64,000 nt of DNA from NCBI GenBank assembly GCA_016787575.1, contig JAEUUO010000021.1, positions 1 through 64,000 on the forward strand, in the 5' to 3' direction. A program made the translations under genes and the position numbers. Shown in pieces: positions 16,635 to 25,022 of this stretch. Under the pieces are notes generated by a model. The model did no database searches, was not told where the DNA came from, and saw only the letters and a program-made list of their open reading frames with translations. The first letter of the stretch is position 1. Each line of letters opens with the position of its first letter. The stretch is from Saprospiraceae bacterium. Lineage in GTDB: Bacteria; Bacteroidota; Bacteroidia; Chitinophagales; Saprospiraceae.

Positions 16635-17051
16635 ATGAAGACAATAGGGATACAAATTAAGTCCACAGAGGCAATTTTGGTTGTTCTCGAAAAAGATGCA
16701 GCCGGAAACATTACGCAAACCAATGAATCTGCCAAGTTTGGTATTGACGACCCAACCAAACCTAATCAGGTAAGGCAGTTTCGTGACCAAATCAATGCTG
16801 CATTTGATTCAATTGGTGCATCAAGAATCGGTATTGTGGCAAGAAACGCAAACGGAAAGGGCGATCGTGCTCCTTCTTCTATTTCGTTTAAACTGGAAGG
16901 CATTATTCAACTATACGACAAAGTTGATTTGGAGCAGGTATGGAAACAAACCACAATTGCCTATTTTAAAAAGAATGCAAAAACAGGGAGTGCAAAGAAT
17001 AAGTATCAGGATGATGCTTATGATGTAGCCTACTATTTAATAAGTCAGTAA
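16635..17051 (+). CDS. DUF3010-like protein (probable RNase H-like fold)
   Basis: This 138-aa protein begins MKTIGIQIKSTEAILVVLEK, a beta-hairpin start of the type seen in RNase H/RuvC-like folds. It continues with VRQFRDQINAAFDSIG and SFKLEGIIQLYDKVDLE, which line up with the DUF3010 pattern as I remember it. A conserved basic stretch RNANGKGDRAP sits between them. Acidic residues that could bind metal (E11, D133) are visible but not proven. The frame is open further upstream, inside the previous gene, but the ATG at 16635 fits. The kinase ATG follows directly after its TAA, so coupling is likely. Confidence 0.6.
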   Translation: MKTIGIQIKSTEAILVVLEKDAAGNITQTNESAKFGIDDPTKPNQVRQFRDQINAAFDSIGASRIGIVARNANGKGDRAPSSISFKLEGIIQLYDKVDLEQVWKQTTIAYFKKNAKTGSAKNKYQDDAYDVAYYLISQ

Positions 17052-18158
17052 ATGGTAACAGTAGAACTAAACGATGAAGATTCAGTAAATGCCATTCAGG
17101 ATTTCGTAAGAAATACTCCTGACATTAACGTCTATGAATATATCCGTAGAGGTTGCAACGGTGATGTGTATTTCGGCAAACGAATAAAAATGAATGATGA
17201 TGTGGTGCTGAAGTTCTATTGGTCGCACCCCAATTATGATGCAGCAGAAGAAGCCGTTATCCTTCGAAATATAGACCATGAAAATATTTTGAAAATCCAT
17301 GACCTGCGTTTTCTACCACCAAACTATGCTTATTTTTTAACGCCACGCATTTCGGGTGGCGACATACAAGGTGTTATTGATAGCAGGAAACTTTCAAGCA
17401 AGGAAGCCCTTGAAATCATTGCAGGTGTTTTGCTTGGCTTAAATGAACTTCATTCAAAACACAAATTAGTTCACCGAGATTTAAAGCCGGGCAACATTCT
17501 ATTAGACCTTGAAAAGAACATCCCAATCATTGCTGACCTTGGTTCGGTGAAGAAAATTCACAAAGCGGATGGGTGTGTATCAGCATCAAAATCTACCTAT
17601 CTGTATCTCCCACCGGAAGCCATTTTAGCAAATGAATATTATTACCAATCCGACATTTATCAAGTAGGAGTAATCATGTTTCAGTTATTAGACGGTTACT
17701 TTCCCATCAGTTCACCAATGGACTGGCTAACTGCAAGAGAGAATAAGCAATTGGATGGAATTAGAAACACAGCTGACAAATACCTAAAGTTTGACGAAAT
17801 CATTGGTAAGAAGATAGTCAAAGGACAATTGGTCGACACCAATACTTTGCCTTTCTATTTAGACCCTGGATTTAAACGTGTTTTGAATAAGGCATTAAAC
17901 TTTCACTATCAAAAGCGATATAAAAACCCTTCGCTATTTCTGAAAGAAGTTCACAGCCTTTTACGTTCGTGTCCTGACTATGTGCAAGAGCCTGAGAGGC
18001 TTTTAGTAAATCACGAAAATGGCAAGGAGTTTCAACTGTACAAAAACAAAAAGGGCGAGGTGATTTTAGAAAAGCGACTTGCCAATAAAGACTGGCGAAA
18101 GGATAATAGCCACAATGGAACAGTTGAATCAGCATTGAAAATAGCACGTATAAAATAG
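17052..18158 (+). CDS. Cytoplasmic Ser/Thr protein kinase within the restriction locus
   Basis: This 368-aa eukaryotic-type kinase has a glycine-rich loop RRGCNGDVYFG (about 33-43), catalytic Lys in DVVLKFYW, the catalytic loop VHRDLKPGN (H-R-D intact) and a metal-binding motif that reads DLG instead of DFG. The P+1 area STYLYLPPEA is also visible. A C-terminal tail of about 80 residues ends the protein. No membrane helix or extracellular sensor is present, unlike PASTA kinases. Kinases of this type sit in several phage-defence systems (PglW in BREX, Stk2), which makes a defence or regulatory role plausible; the substrate is unknown. It lies 6 bases upstream of fic. Confidence 0.9.
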   Translation: MVTVELNDEDSVNAIQDFVRNTPDINVYEYIRRGCNGDVYFGKRIKMNDDVVLKFYWSHPNYDAAEEAVILRNIDHENILKIHDLRFLPPNYAYFLTPRISGGDIQGVIDSRKLSSKEALEIIAGVLLGLNELHSKHKLVHRDLKPGNILLDLEKNIPIIADLGSVKKIHKADGCVSASKSTYLYLPPEAILANEYYYQSDIYQVGVIMFQLLDGYFPISSPMDWLTARENKQLDGIRNTADKYLKFDEIIGKKIVKGQLVDTNTLPFYLDPGFKRVLNKALNFHYQKRYKNPSLFLKEVHSLLRSCPDYVQEPERLLVNHENGKEFQLYKNKKGEVILEKRLANKDWRKDNSHNGTVESALKIARIK

Positions 18159-18164
18159 AGCATC

Positions 18165-19250
18165 ATGGCATATAAAATACCACAACTCCCTTTGGATTTC
18201 GATTTAGAAACCAAAGCCATTTTGAAAAAAACGGCTGCTGCCCGCAGTGCATTGGCCGAGATGAAAGGTGCTGCCCTGAGCATTCCGAATGAAAGTATTT
18301 TAATCAGCACACTTTCCTTACAAGAAGCCAAAGACAGTTCGGCCATTGAAAATATCATCACCACGCATGATGAATTGTATCAGGGCGATTATCTGAAAAA
18401 GGAATTCAAATCCATAGCATCCAAAGAAGTACACAATTATGCCGAAGCACTGCGTTGGGGTTTTGAAACCGTAAGGCAAAAAGCATTATTGACAAACAAC
18501 CACATCATTCAGATGCAGGCAACACTGGAAGAAAATGATGCAGGTTTTAGAAAAGTACCCGGCACAGAATTAAAGTATGAGCAAACAGGGGAAATAGTTT
18601 ATACCCCACCACAAACCCATGATGAAGTGGTAGCTTTCATGAGCAATCTTGAACAGTTCATCAATGATAATGAACTCAGCGATTGGGATCCGCTGGTAAA
18701 AATGGCCATTATTCACCATCAGTTTGAAAGCATTCACCCTTTTTATGATGGTAATGGAAGGACAGGAAGGATTATTAATATCCTGTATCTAGTTAAGGAA
18801 GGTATGTTGAATTTGCCCATTCTTTATCTTAGCCGCTACATCAATCAAAACAAAGCAGATTATTACCGCTTGCTCCAAAAAGTCCGCACCGAAAACGCCT
18901 GGGAAGAATGGGTGCTGTACATACTTGATGGTGTGGAGCAAACTTCTTTGCAAACCATTAAAATCATTGAAGGGATAAAAAACCTGATGCTGAAACACAA
19001 AAAGAAAATCAGGGAGAACACCAAGTTTTACGGTCAGGACTTAATCAACAACCTGTTCAAGCACCCTTACACCAAAATTGATTTCATAATGACCGATTTG
19101 GACGTAAGCCGCCTAACCGCCACCAAGTATTTGGAGGAACTCGACCAGATTGGCATCGTGCAAAAGGTGAAGTTGGGCAGGGATAATTATTATATCAATA
19201 CTGACTTGTACAACCTGTTATCGAACGTGAATCAAATAAAACATGTATAG
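18165..19250 (+). CDS. Fic-family AMP-transferase with C-terminal winged helix
   Basis: This 361-aa protein carries the complete Fic motif HPFYDGNGRTGR (H191-R202), so AMPylation or a related NMP transfer is expected. An N-terminal auto-inhibitory motif SSAIEN (58-63, with E62) marks class II Fic proteins, which are inactive until the inhibitory Glu is displaced. A winged-helix region (about 290-355, DLDVSRLTATKYLEELDQIGIV) could bind DNA. Fic genes occur repeatedly in type I R-M loci. The last bases of the gene form one arm of the palindrome cluster preceding hsdR, suggesting that the protein may regulate hsdR or itself; that is inference. Confidence 0.9.
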   Translation: MAYKIPQLPLDFDLETKAILKKTAAARSALAEMKGAALSIPNESILISTLSLQEAKDSSAIENIITTHDELYQGDYLKKEFKSIASKEVHNYAEALRWGFETVRQKALLTNNHIIQMQATLEENDAGFRKVPGTELKYEQTGEIVYTPPQTHDEVVAFMSNLEQFINDNELSDWDPLVKMAIIHHQFESIHPFYDGNGRTGRIINILYLVKEGMLNLPILYLSRYINQNKADYYRLLQKVRTENAWEEWVLYILDGVEQTSLQTIKIIEGIKNLMLKHKKKIRENTKFYGQDLINNLFKHPYTKIDFIMTDLDVSRLTATKYLEELDQIGIVQKVKLGRDNYYINTDLYNLLSNVNQIKHV

Positions 19251-19277
19251 GAAAACGGCTTTTTCTATGCATGTTTT
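19238..19277. promoter_or_regulatory. Palindrome O1 (AAAACATGTATAG-type), overlaps end of fic
   Basis: AAAACATGTATAGGAAAA (19238-19255) is complementary at 16 of 18 positions to 19260-19277, with a 4-base centre CGGC. It shares the core CATGTATAGAAAA with the palindrome at 19400-19433. A third, half-site version, TCATGTAAAGAAAA, lies at 19358-19371. Three related motifs in a 200-base gap suggest an operator array. Confidence 0.65.
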
Positions 19278-19399
19278 GGAAATATGTATATAATAAATTA
19301 TCTAAGTAGATGTTCTACAAAATGAAAAGAAGACAAAATACTACCGAAAAAATAGGTTCATGTAAAGAAAACAGTCAAACACTACACATGAGCCTTGAA

Positions 19400-19433
19400 T
19401 CATGTATAGAAAACCTCACTTTTCTATACATGA
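19400..19433. promoter_or_regulatory. Palindrome O2, directly upstream of hsdR
   Basis: TCATGTATAGAAAA (19400-19413) is exactly complementary to TTTTCTATACATGA (19420-19433) around a 6-base centre. It ends 21 bases before the hsdR ATG, where a bound protein or an RNA hairpin would block expression. No T-run follows on the plus strand, so it does not look like a terminator. Confidence 0.7.
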
Positions 19434-19454
19434 CAAAAATGAAATAACAAAATA

Positions 19455-22400
19455 ATGGACACACCAAGTTTTAAAGAAGACCATATCAGCCAGATTCCGG
19501 CATTGCAAATGTTGGTGAATTTGGGTTATACCTATTTAAGTCCGGCAGAAGCCGACAGACAAAGAAGCGGCAAAACCACCAATGTGTTGCTGGAAGATGT
19601 GTTGAGGAAACAGTTGAAGGAAATCAACAGCATTCGGGTAAGTGCTACCAAAACCAGCATTTTCACAGACGAGAATATTGAACGGGGCATTTTGGCATTG
19701 AAAAACCTGCCCATGAACGAAGGATATATTGAAGCCAGTGAAAGGGCTTACAACCTGCTCACCTTAGGTCAGGCATTGGAGCAAAGTGTAGATGGCGACA
19801 AAAAGAGTTTTACGCTGCAATACATTGACTGGAAAAACATCAGTAACAATGTGTTTCATGTAACCGAAGAATACAGCGTAATGCGTAGCACCAGCAAAGA
19901 GCATTACCGTCCTGATTTGGTGTTGTTTGTCAATGGTATTCCTCTTTGCATCATCGAATGCAAACGACCTGATATGAAAGAGCCACTGAAACAGGCTATT
20001 AGTCAGCATTTACGCAACCAACAAGAAGATGGAATCAGAAGTTTGTATGTATATTCACAACTTACTTTGAGTATTGCCACACAAGAAGCGGCTTACGCAA
20101 CCAACGCCACACTCGAAAAGTTTTGGGCAAAATGGCAGGAAAAATTCAGCTACGATGAAGAAGAACGAAACTTCAAAAGCAAATTACAGGAATTCAAAAA
20201 CAAATCACTTCAGAATTCTGTAAAAGAACAACTGTTTTCAGACCGTTTCAAGTACGTTCGCCAATACTTTGATGCACTGGAACAAGAAGAAATTCTACCA
20301 ACAGAGCAGGACAATTATTTATTCGGTTTGTGTAGCCCGGAACGATTGATGGACATTGTTTTCAATTTCGTGCTTTTCGATAATGGAGAAAAGAAAGTGG
20401 CCCGTTATCAGCAGTTTTTCGCCATTAAAAAATCCATGCAACGCATCAAAAATGTGGAGAATGGCAAACGAAAAGGAGGCGTAATCTGGCATACACAAGG
20501 AAGTGGAAAGTCGCTTACGATGGTGATGTTGGCTCAGGCCATTGCCATGGAACCAAGCATTCGCAATCCCAAAATTGTGTTGGTAACAGATAGAACCGAT
20601 TTGGATAATCAAATTACCAGTACGTTCAGAAAATGTGGCAAGTTTGTAGAAAACGCCACCACCGGGCAACGCTTGGTTGAACTATTAGAAAGTAAAAGTG
20701 ATGCAGTGGTAACAACCATCATCAATAAGTTTGTGGCAGCCGTTAAGAAAATCCAAAAGCCATTAGAAAGCCACGACATCTTTGTTCTGGTAGATGAAGG
20801 ACACCGAACACAACACGGAACTTTTAATGTAGACATGCAGAAAACATTGCCAAATGCATGTTTTATTGCCATGACAGGAACACCGCTTTTTAAGAAAGAT
20901 AAAAGCACCGCAGCAAAATTTGGTGGCGTTATTGATGCGTACACCGTTGACCAGGCTGTGAAAGACAATGCTGTTGTTCCATTGCTTTATGAAGGACGTT
21001 TGGCATTGCAGGATGTAAATGCCAGTCCAATTGATACTTTCTTCGGGATGGTTTCAGAACCATTAACCGAATACCAAAAAGCTGACATCAAGAAAAAGTT
21101 TGCTCGTTACGACCATTTGAATTCTGCCGAACAAAAAATGAGAATGATTGCTTGGGACATTAGTTATCATTTTCGAGATAATTGGCAAGGAAAAACGCCC
21201 TTCAAAGCTCAATTGGTTTGCGACAAAAAAGTGAATGCTATTAAGTACAAAGAATATTTAGATGAAATAGGCATTGTAAGTTGCGAAGTTTTGATTTCAT
21301 CTATTGACGAACGAGAGGGTGAAGAAAGTGCTTATGAGAAGTCAACCGAAAAGGAAAATCAGTTTTGGAAGAAAATGATGGACGAACATGGCAACTCAAA
21401 GAGCTATGACAAAAACATCATCAGTCGTTTTAAAAATCAAAAAGACCCCGAAATCATTATAGTAGTTGACAAATTGCTTACTGGCTTTGATGAACCTAAA
21501 AACACGGTTCTATACCTGACAAGAAACTTGCAAGGTCATAAACTCTTACAAGCCATTGCAAGGGTAAACCGTATTTATCCTGACAAAGAATTTGGTTACA
21601 TCATTGACTATTACGGTGTGATTGAAAATTTGGATGATGCCTTGCAGTTGTATTCATCATTTGAAGATTTTGACGATGAAGATTTGGCAGGAACAATGAC
21701 CAACATTTCGGATGAAATCAAAAAACTACCGCAAAAGCATTCCGACCTTTGGGATATTTTCAAAACCATTGCCAACAAACGTGATGCAGAAGCCTATCAG
21801 CAATTGTTGAAAGATGAAGCAATAAGAGTTTTGTTTTACGATAAACTGGCAGCCTTTGCCAAGGGTTTAAAACTGGCACTATCTTCTATTCAATTTCATA
21901 AGGAAGTAGAAGAAAAAGTAATCAATCGTTACAAAGAAGATTTGACCATGTTCTTAAAATTACGTTTGGCAGTTGTTGAACGCTACAGCGATGAAATTGA
22001 CTATAAACAATACGAAGGACAAATTCAAAAACTGATTGACACACACATCACCACCGAGAAAATAGAAACCATCACAGAACTGGTTAACATTTTTGATAAA
22101 GACAAATTTCAACAAGAAGTAGAAAACACCACTGGCAAAGCAGCCAAAGCAGATAAGATTGCCAGCAGAACAGCGAAGCATATCACAGAGAAAATGGATG
22201 AAGATCCTGCTTTTTATAAAAAGTTTTCGCAAATGCTAAAAGAAACCATTGCAAACTATGAAGCAAAGCGAATCAGTGAGGCACAATACCTGAGCAGAGT
22301 TCAAGACATCATGAACAATGTATTGGCTCATACAGACAACGATATTCCAGAGCAATTGAAAGATAGAGATGTTGCCAAAGCCTTTTATGGTTTGACAGTT

Positions 22401-22682
22401 GAAGCACTTTCTGAAAAAATTCAAGATAATGTAGTTCGTAAAGAAGTCGCAACACAAACCGCTTTGCAAATTGACGACCTGATTCAAAATTCTGTTTTAG
22501 ACAACGGAAAACCCATTATTGACTGGCAATACAAAACCAATATTACAGGTAAATTACTTATTGAAATTGGCGATTATCTGATTGATGAAGTTCGGGACAA
22601 ATACAATTTAGACTTGTCTTTTAAAGACATGGACAAGATTGCAGAAGATTGTATTGAAGTATCTAAAATTCGTTACAAGTGA
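19455..22682 (+). CDS. hsdR: Type I restriction enzyme subunit HsdR (nuclease-translocase)
   Basis: This 1075-aa protein has an N-terminal PD-(D/E)xK nuclease domain, with D154 in RPDLVLFVNG and E168-x-K170 in IECKRP. An SF2 translocase follows: Walker A TQGSGKS (347-353), DEGH (447-450), TGT at 474-476, then DKLLTGFDEP and LLQAIARVNR in the second RecA lobe. A long helical C-terminus docks on the M2S core. It cuts foreign DNA at a distance after translocation. It stands 204 bases after fic rather than tightly coupled, with palindromes between, so its expression may be controlled separately from methylation. That would be sensible when a new host must be methylated first. Confidence 0.96.
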   Translation: MDTPSFKEDHISQIPALQMLVNLGYTYLSPAEADRQRSGKTTNVLLEDVLRKQLKEINSIRVSATKTSIFTDENIERGILALKNLPMNEGYIEASERAYNLLTLGQALEQSVDGDKKSFTLQYIDWKNISNNVFHVTEEYSVMRSTSKEHYRPDLVLFVNGIPLCIIECKRPDMKEPLKQAISQHLRNQQEDGIRSLYVYSQLTLSIATQEAAYATNATLEKFWAKWQEKFSYDEEERNFKSKLQEFKNKSLQNSVKEQLFSDRFKYVRQYFDALEQEEILPTEQDNYLFGLCSPERLMDIVFNFVLFDNGEKKVARYQQFFAIKKSMQRIKNVENGKRKGGVIWHTQGSGKSLTMVMLAQAIAMEPSIRNPKIVLVTDRTDLDNQITSTFRKCGKFVENATTGQRLVELLESKSDAVVTTIINKFVAAVKKIQKPLESHDIFVLVDEGHRTQHGTFNVDMQKTLPNACFIAMTGTPLFKKDKSTAAKFGGVIDAYTVDQAVKDNAVVPLLYEGRLALQDVNASPIDTFFGMVSEPLTEYQKADIKKKFARYDHLNSAEQKMRMIAWDISYHFRDNWQGKTPFKAQLVCDKKVNAIKYKEYLDEIGIVSCEVLISSIDEREGEESAYEKSTEKENQFWKKMMDEHGNSKSYDKNIISRFKNQKDPEIIIVVDKLLTGFDEPKNTVLYLTRNLQGHKLLQAIARVNRIYPDKEFGYIIDYYGVIENLDDALQLYSSFEDFDDEDLAGTMTNISDEIKKLPQKHSDLWDIFKTIANKRDAEAYQQLLKDEAIRVLFYDKLAAFAKGLKLALSSIQFHKEVEEKVINRYKEDLTMFLKLRLAVVERYSDEIDYKQYEGQIQKLIDTHITTEKIETITELVNIFDKDKFQQEVENTTGKAAKADKIASRTAKHITEKMDEDPAFYKKFSQMLKETIANYEAKRISEAQYLSRVQDIMNNVLAHTDNDIPEQLKDRDVAKAFYGLTVEALSEKIQDNVVRKEVATQTALQIDDLIQNSVLDNGKPIIDWQYKTNITGKLLIEIGDYLIDEVRDKYNLDLSFKDMDKIAEDCIEVSKIRYK

Positions 22683-23377
22683 TGACAGCCGCTATACAAT
22701 TTGGAAGCAGAATAATAGCTTTTCGTTTGGAGTATTCAGACAGAAAATCTCTTGGCATTACTGTAACACCCAAAATGGAAGTGTTGGTGAAAGTACCGAC
22801 AGACACGACAATTGAAAAAGTCAAAGAAAAAATAAGGAAAAAAGCACCTTGGATTATTAAACAACAAAGCTTCTTTCTTTCCTTTCAACCAAAGACACCA
22901 AAACGTAAATACATAAGCGGAGAAACACATTTGTATTTAGGCAGACTATATCGCTTACAAATTATAATTGCCAAGGAGGAATCTGTAAAACTAAAGGGCA
23001 AATTCATTGAAGTAACAGCAAGTGAAAAGTCAAGAGCAAAGGACTTATTAAACGATTGGTATTTACAACATGCACGGACAAAGTTTCATGCAATCGCAAC
23101 ACCACTAATTGACAAGTTCATGAAATACAAAGTAGAACCAAGTTCTATTGTGTTGCGTGACATGTTGACACGCTGGGGCAGTTGCACACCGAAAGGAAAA
23201 ATCATTTTAAATCCGGAATTGATAAAGGCACCTAAAGGATGTATTGAATATGTGATTATCCATGAACTTTGTCATTTAATACATCACGACCATACACAGA
23301 AATTTATAGATTTACAGACTAAGGAAATGAAAGACTGGGAAAAGTGGAAAATGAAATTAGAGAAATTATTAGCATGA
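22682..23377 (+). CDS. YgjP-like (DUF45) zinc metallopeptidase linked to hsdR
   Basis: This 231-aa protein has the signature WGSCTPKGKIILNPELI followed by HELCHLIHHDH, which gives HExxH plus downstream His as zinc ligands. The ATG at 22682 overlaps the hsdR TGA by one base (TGATG); a GTG at 22679 is the alternative. Metallopeptidases of this family are frequent downstream of hsdR in Bacteria. A role in turnover of the restriction subunit is an attractive but unproven idea. It is the last gene of the restriction locus. Confidence 0.88.
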   Translation: MTAAIQFGSRIIAFRLEYSDRKSLGITVTPKMEVLVKVPTDTTIEKVKEKIRKKAPWIIKQQSFFLSFQPKTPKRKYISGETHLYLGRLYRLQIIIAKEESVKLKGKFIEVTASEKSRAKDLLNDWYLQHARTKFHAIATPLIDKFMKYKVEPSSIVLRDMLTRWGSCTPKGKIILNPELIKAPKGCIEYVIIHELCHLIHHDHTQKFIDLQTKEMKDWEKWKMKLEKLLA

Positions 23378-23403
23378 GAAGCTTACACACAAAAGCACAC
23401 ACA

Positions 23404-23446
23404 TTTGCAAGCCGCACAAGCCCATGCACAGACCAAAGCTTGCAAA
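23404..23446. repeat. Inverted repeat after the metallopeptidase gene
   Basis: TTTGCAAGC (23404-23412) is exactly complementary to GCTTGCAAA (23438-23446), with a 25-base C/A-rich loop. No T-run follows, so it is a weak terminator candidate. It could be a worn recombination site at the right edge of the defence island. Confidence 0.4.
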
Positions 23447-23656
23447 AGAGCTTCCTCCTTTCCAGCCCAGACAAAATTGAATTAAAAAAAATCTCCTCCC
23501 CTTCTGAAAATAAAAAATACGCAATCACACTACCCAACGAGAGACAAAAATTAGTTGCTATACAGACTCCAAAACTATTGACTGTAAAGCGTTTCAACTA
23601 CTCGGTGCACAGAAGGTCAGCTTGTAATAGGCGTTTGGCACAATAATAAAAATAAT

Positions 23657-24271
23657 ATGAGATATACTTTATTCTTGATTTTATATTACTCTACCGCAAT
23701 AAGGGGTCAAATAGATTCATTGTGGGAATTAAAAGAAAAAGGAATTATAACTGTTGACCAATGGTATGACTTAAAATTAAAATCAGGTTATGTATCAAGT
23801 GAAGCTAGTGGATGGGTAAAATACACTGGTCAAATTGACATAAATTCTGAACACTATAAGTCACTGAAAATTAAATCTGGGCTTATTTTCTATATTCCTG
23901 ATAAACATCAAGTTATTCAGAAAAATGGAAATAGGTACATACAAGCTTATCTATTCAACTTAACTGATACAATCGTATCAATTCCAAGATCAGATGCTAC
24001 AATAGGAAATGTTGAGAATTGGCTTTTAGTAAATAACAATTGGAAGAAAATCAAAGAAAATACAAAGGCTACATGCGGTAATAGTTACTGGACACAAAAA
24101 CTTGAACCAAATTATTATATATCAATACAATTTGAAAACTATGACATTTCTTTGGGCAATAAGAAAGTAAAACATAAAATTAAAATAAATGTCGGAGGAC
24201 AAATGCTCGAGTCCAAAGAAGTATGGGCAAAGTTATATGAAAATCAATTTAAGTTATTGACTAAGAAATAA
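23657..24271 (+). CDS. Secreted hypothetical protein, cassette-like
   Basis: This 204-aa protein has a short signal peptide (MRYTLFLILYYSTAIRGQ). It is rich in Lys, Asn, Ile and Tyr, has two Cys at most in the mature part, and has predicted beta structure (LFNLTDTIVSIPRSDA, HKIKINVGGQ). No family is recognised. The stop codon lies 4 bases before the A3 stem-loop, as expected for a gene cassette with its recombination site at the 3' end. No good promoter was seen upstream. Confidence 0.7.
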   Translation: MRYTLFLILYYSTAIRGQIDSLWELKEKGIITVDQWYDLKLKSGYVSSEASGWVKYTGQIDINSEHYKSLKIKSGLIFYIPDKHQVIQKNGNRYIQAYLFNLTDTIVSIPRSDATIGNVENWLLVNNNWKKIKENTKATCGNSYWTQKLEPNYYISIQFENYDISLGNKKVKHKIKINVGGQMLESKEVWAKLYENQFKLLTKK

Positions 24272-24275
24272 ATAT

Positions 24276-24398
24276 AACTGTGCCAATATGGTATACAATC
24301 AGTCCTGAAAAAAATTTAAGCTTTCAATTTAAAATACATCTCCTTATCTTTGAATTTCTCCGGTTGATGGACAGCGTGTATACCAAGGCCGTTCGTTA
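24276..24398. other. attC-like repeat A3, right copy flanking the restriction island
   Basis: AAC (24276-24278) and GTTAGG (24395-24400) lie at the ends. GGTATACA (24290-24297) pairs with TGTATACC (24377-24384), and GTCC (24302-24305) with GGAC (24369-24372). It shares with A2 both the GGTATACA...GTATACCAAG arms and the central TCCTTATCTTTG...TTTCTCC/CCTCC text. The right box GTTAGGT fits the integron R' consensus GTTRRRY exactly. Confidence 0.65.
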
Positions 24399-24444
24399 GG
24401 TGCAACCATTCCGATAAACTCATCAAAACTAAAAATATTAAAAA

Positions 24445-24714
24445 ATGGATAAAGAATTTAAAAACTGTCAGTCCTGCGGAATGCCATTAAAAAGAGACGA
24501 AAAAGGCGGTGGAACAAATGCTGACAAAAGTATTAGCAAAAAGTATTGCTCTTACTGCTACGAAAATGGTGAATTTATTTATAAAGGCAGTAATGTTTTA
24601 GAATTTCAGGAATATTGCAAACATAAAATGATGGAGGGCGGGCACTCTAGATTTGTATCCTGGTTATTTACAAGAGGAATGAAGCGTTTGGACAGGTGGA
24701 AATCTCAAAATTAA
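24445..24714 (+). CDS. Putative zinc-ribbon protein (zf_ribbon family)
   Basis: This 89-aa protein has paired cysteines C8-x-x-C11 (CQSCGMPL) and C35-x-x-C38 (YCSYCYENGEF) with GTNADKS between. This is the signature of the putative zinc-ribbon family PF12674, small proteins of unknown role often found as solitary genes. It is alone between stem-loops A3 and A4: start 47 bases after the first, end 44 bases before the second. That is the arrangement of a single-gene integron cassette. Confidence 0.88.
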   Translation: MDKEFKNCQSCGMPLKRDEKGGGTNADKSISKKYCSYCYENGEFIYKGSNVLEFQEYCKHKMMEGGHSRFVSWLFTRGMKRLDRWKSQN

Positions 24715-25022
24715 ATTTGAACCAGTTAAGAAAAAGTGCCAGAAACAGGGCAGCAGCTAACAGCCGCTTAGAATAAGCAGGACTTTCTAGCTTTTCAATC
24801 AGCTTTTCTTTCTTCAGCTTTTGGATTCTAAACCCATGCGAAGTAACATTATTCCATACCTGCTTCTAGCGGCGGGCTGTTATCAGCTTTCCATTAAAAA
24901 ATCCGACCATTTACTTTCGAAGCGAAAGATTTGCGAGTAAAGGAAAGATAATCATTATAAAATTATATTTGCAAACTATGTAAATGATAGTTTAGTAAAA
25001 TTCAATCCATAATTCTTAGATA
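24715..25022. other. Intergenic region with stem-loop A4 and possible promoter element
   Basis: The region contains the A4 element and, to its right, TATATTTG at 24964-24971, a match to the -7 TAnnTTTG box about 50 bases before the DUF3667 gene. No well-spaced TTG was found for -33. No reading frame is seen. Confidence 0.6.
24759..24882. other. attC-like recombination site (A4)
   Basis: AACAGCCGC at 24759-24767 and GGCTGTTA at 24875-24882 form the outer stem (AACAGCC/GGCTGTT, 7 bp). TTAG...AAGCAGG (24768-24781) pairs with CCTGCTT-CTAG (24859-24869). Extra unpaired bases occur on one side only (CGGCG), which is the asymmetry that orients integron attC sites. Total length is 124 bases, within the known attC range. 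Confidence 0.65.
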
